From the NCBI GenBank assembly GCA_902624635.1, contig CACNYD010000001.1:240766-304765 (forward strand): 64,000 bases of DNA, written 5' to 3'. Positions 62,457 through 64,000 of this stretch are shown piece after piece. The notes beneath the pieces are model-generated. The model did no database searches and was not told the origin of the DNA. It saw nothing but the letters and a program-made list of their open reading frames with translations. The position numbers and the translations under genes were made by a program. The DNA is from an uncultured Pelagibacteraceae bacterium. GTDB taxonomy: Bacteria; Pseudomonadota; Alphaproteobacteria; Pelagibacterales; Pelagibacteraceae. Positions within the stretch are counted from its first letter, which is position 1; each line of letters starts with the position of its first letter.

Positions 62457-62913
62457 GACTTGGATAAGACTTTTTCAAAATAAATTTGTTAATAATTATT
62501 GCAAAAATAATAATTATCACTGAACCTGATATTACAGGACTTAATAAGTAATCAAAAGAAACGCTTCCAATAATTACTATTATGGGATTACCTCCTGCAG
62601 GTGGATGTGTAACGTTTAATAAGATCATTAACCCAACTCCAAATCCTACCGCTAATGGTATTGTTAAAAAAATTGGTAAAGGAACAAAGTGTAAAAAAAT
62701 CAAACCTACAATAGTTGTAATTAAATGACCAAAAAAAACATTTTTTGGTTGGGCAAATGGACTTTCTGGATATCCATATAGCAGAACCATAGACGATCCG
62801 AATGAAGCTAATAAGAATATTCCAAATTCAGTTCGATATGTTAAAAAAGTTAAGATCGCAATGGTAATTATTGAAAATAAACCAGCCAAAAAAGATTGTT
62901 TTAGATTACCCAT
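62449..62913 (-). CDS. HPP family membrane protein
   Basis: The 154-residue protein has four or five membrane helices. The family signature is in FLLASFGSSMVLLYGYPESPFAQPKNVFFGHLI (residues about 33-65) and LLNVTHPPAGGNPIIVI, which contains the HPP triplet that names the family. HPP proteins are small membrane proteins; some cyanobacterial and plastid members are nitrite transporters. It is two to three bases downstream of the SufU-like gene on the minus strand. A decayed copy of its 3' end lies at 56939-57010. Confidence 0.88.
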   Translation of the reverse strand: MGNLKQSFLAGLFSIITIAILTFLTYRTEFGIFLLASFGSSMVLLYGYPESPFAQPKNVFFGHLITTIVGLIFLHFVPLPIFLTIPLAVGFGVGLMILLNVTHPPAGGNPIIVIIGSVSFDYLLSPVISGSVIIIIFAIIINKFILKKSYPSQK

Positions 62914-62916
62914 ATC

Positions 62917-63315
62917 TTAACTTGATACTATCTTTTTTAAGGTTTTGAAAGGTAACAATATACAATCCCTTTTTTTTATATTTTCCTTTTTGATCAACTT
63001 TTTTAAAGAAATCCATTTTTTGTCAGTAATTTTTACATCGTCATTGAAATATAATTCAGCCTTATCACATAAATCGTTAATTTTTTCTTTTTGATTATTA
63101 ATGGAAATTTTCGATAACAAACTGGCTGAAGCTTGGCAGTATACACAAGATTTTCCCTGGTAGCCAAAGTCTAAAATTTTTTCATCTTTTAATATAATCT
63201 CTATTTGCATCTCATCCCCGCATAAAGAATTTTTTAATTTTGAAACATGTGTGCGGTTCTCAATATTTCTATTATTATCGGTGTTTGCAGCAATGTTTAA
63301 TACTTCTAAGTCCAT
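62917..63315 (-). CDS. SufU/NifU-like Fe-S scaffold protein
   Basis: The 132-residue protein has the three ligand cysteines of SufU/IscU-like scaffolds in the order LCGDEMQIEI (Cys-Gly-Asp, about residue 32), GKSCVYCQASASLLS (about residues 54-68), and RDCILLPFKTLKKIV near the C-terminus. This suits transient assembly of iron-sulfur clusters with a cysteine desulfurase. The extra Cys in CVYC is unusual, since GxxC-A-I-S is common. No suf operon is in the window. It is directly upstream of the HPP gene. Confidence 0.82.
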   Translation of the reverse strand: MDLEVLNIAANTDNNRNIENRTHVSKLKNSLCGDEMQIEIILKDEKILDFGYQGKSCVYCQASASLLSKISINNQKEKINDLCDKAELYFNDDVKITDKKWISLKKLIKKENIKKRDCILLPFKTLKKIVSS

Positions 63316-63458
63316 ATTAATTTTTAATTATATGACAAATAAAAACCAATCAAGAATAGAAATAGGTTGAGCACAACTTTAAATGGAAAAATTAAATTTA
63401 AGGTTAAAGCTATCTCATTTTTGTTGTAGTTATAAATTTTTAGATCTAATCTTCACGA

Positions 63459-64000
63459 ATGCTTGAATTAAAAAATCCAAAAATTGCAGTTCCAGTAGTT
63501 TTGTTTGCAGGAATTTTATGGTCCTTTGGTCCTCTTGTTGTGAGATATATGGATAATCCTAATCAAGTGCCATGGCAGTATATATTTGGAAGAGGATTGA
63601 CAATTTTTATTCTTCTAAATCTTTATCTTTATTTTGAAGAGGGTATTAAATTTTATAAAAATTATTTAAAAATGGGATATTCAGGAATTATTGGTGGAAC
63701 AGGACTAGGAATTGCTATGATAAGTTTCATTTATTCAATTACTAATACTTCAGCTGCAATTACTCTTCTTTGTTTAGCAGCAATGCCATTTTTTACTGCA
63801 CTTCTTGCTTTTTTATTTCTTAAGGAAAAAATTTCATTAAATGTTTGGATCTCTATTTTTATAGCAACTATTGGAATTATAATTATGGCCTTTGGGAGCT
63901 CAGGATCTAATTCTGTGGTCGGTTTTATTTTTGGAATGCTTTCATCGATTGGATTTTCAGTTTTTTCTGTCACTTTAAGATGGAGAACTGAGACTCCAAA
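63459..64000 (+). CDS. EamA/DMT-family transporter, cut by the window end
   Basis: A frame open to the last base starts at the ATG at 63459 and encodes at least 180 residues: LFAGILWSFGPLVVRYMDNP at the start, then six helices with LLCLAAMPFFTALLAFLFLKE, and SIGFSVFSVTLRWRTETPK at the edge. It matches the first EamA domain and the beginning of the second. The rest lies beyond position 64000. Confidence 0.85.
   Translation, partial: MLELKNPKIAVPVVLFAGILWSFGPLVVRYMDNPNQVPWQYIFGRGLTIFILLNLYLYFEEGIKFYKNYLKMGYSGIIGGTGLGIAMISFIYSITNTSAAITLLCLAAMPFFTALLAFLFLKEKISLNVWISIFIATIGIIIMAFGSSGSNSVVGFIFGMLSSIGFSVFSVTLRWRTETP

Noticed and set aside
63316..63458. Possible RNA gene before the last EamA gene
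   Set aside because: No cloverleaf, conserved riboswitch core or stable hairpin is visible in this 143-base gap.

Overview
The window comes from a small-genome marine alphaproteobacterium, most likely of the SAR11 clade (Pelagibacterales). The support is: very AT-rich DNA; genes packed with 1-8 base overlaps; a circularly permuted two-piece tmRNA of the alphaproteobacterial type; a tandem glycine riboswitch in front of gcvTHP; and many EamA and Liv-type ABC transporters. I see no rRNA, tRNA, IS element, CRISPR array or integrase gene.

Region 1 (1-6524) is accessory DNA beside the 3' end of the tmRNA gene (ssrA, minus strand, about 6525-6785). An 18-base segment equal to the end of ssrA (AAGGGGCGTTCTGTTGCC on the + strand) recurs 12 more times, and one or two small genes lie between successive copies. 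The five copies at 3988-5934 are exact or one base off. Those further from ssrA are progressively degraded. Five copies are followed by a related leader of about 120-150 bases that carries up to three ACTTCGTTG words and leads to a plus-strand gene. The cargo is small membrane and secreted proteins: DUF805, superinfection-immunity-like, DUF2939, Rap1a/Tai-like, adhesin-E-like and unknowns. I read this as serial site-specific insertion at ssrA that has built a cassette array, and it is the best candidate here for an undescribed system.

Region 2 (6828-13135) is core: thyX, mrp, hflK-hflC-DUF2065-degP and miaA. Region 3 (13189-18212) is branched-chain amino acid synthesis: ilvB-ilvH-ilvC and leuA. 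Region 4 (18212-23962) is the rod-shape operon mreB-mreC-mreD-mrdA-mrdB. Region 5 (24013-29663) is a close-packed set: a DadA-like oxidase, an EamA exporter, a hydroxyacid dehydrogenase, an FkbM methyltransferase, a histone-deacetylase-like amidohydrolase and msrB, with grxC and a DUF2805 gene facing it. Region 6 (30090-36788) has an outer-membrane barrel gene, proC and a full Liv ABC transporter whose binding protein lies convergent.

Region 7 (36873-42191) holds an EamA gene, a TerC gene, a TPR gene, pxpA facing pxpB-pxpC (5-oxoproline use) and another EamA gene. Region 8 (42224-46735) is the riboswitch-controlled glycine cleavage operon. Region 9 (46739-51737) is a lipid and light-stress-like cluster: FAD oxidoreductase, DUF1365, CFA-synthase-like, DUF3833, SDR and TspO. 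Region 10 (51720-56870) has a DAO oxidoreductase, a 2OG-Fe(II) oxygenase-like protein, selO, msrA and an NAD-dependent formate dehydrogenase. Region 11 (57314-62444) is a second Liv-type ABC operon, in the order binding protein, two ATPases, two permeases. It is bracketed by an intact HPP-family gene (62449-62913) and a decayed copy of that gene's 3' end (56939-57010). The window ends with a SufU-like gene and an EamA gene cut by the edge.

Coordinates come from reading the sequence. Family names rest on remembered motifs, not on searches.
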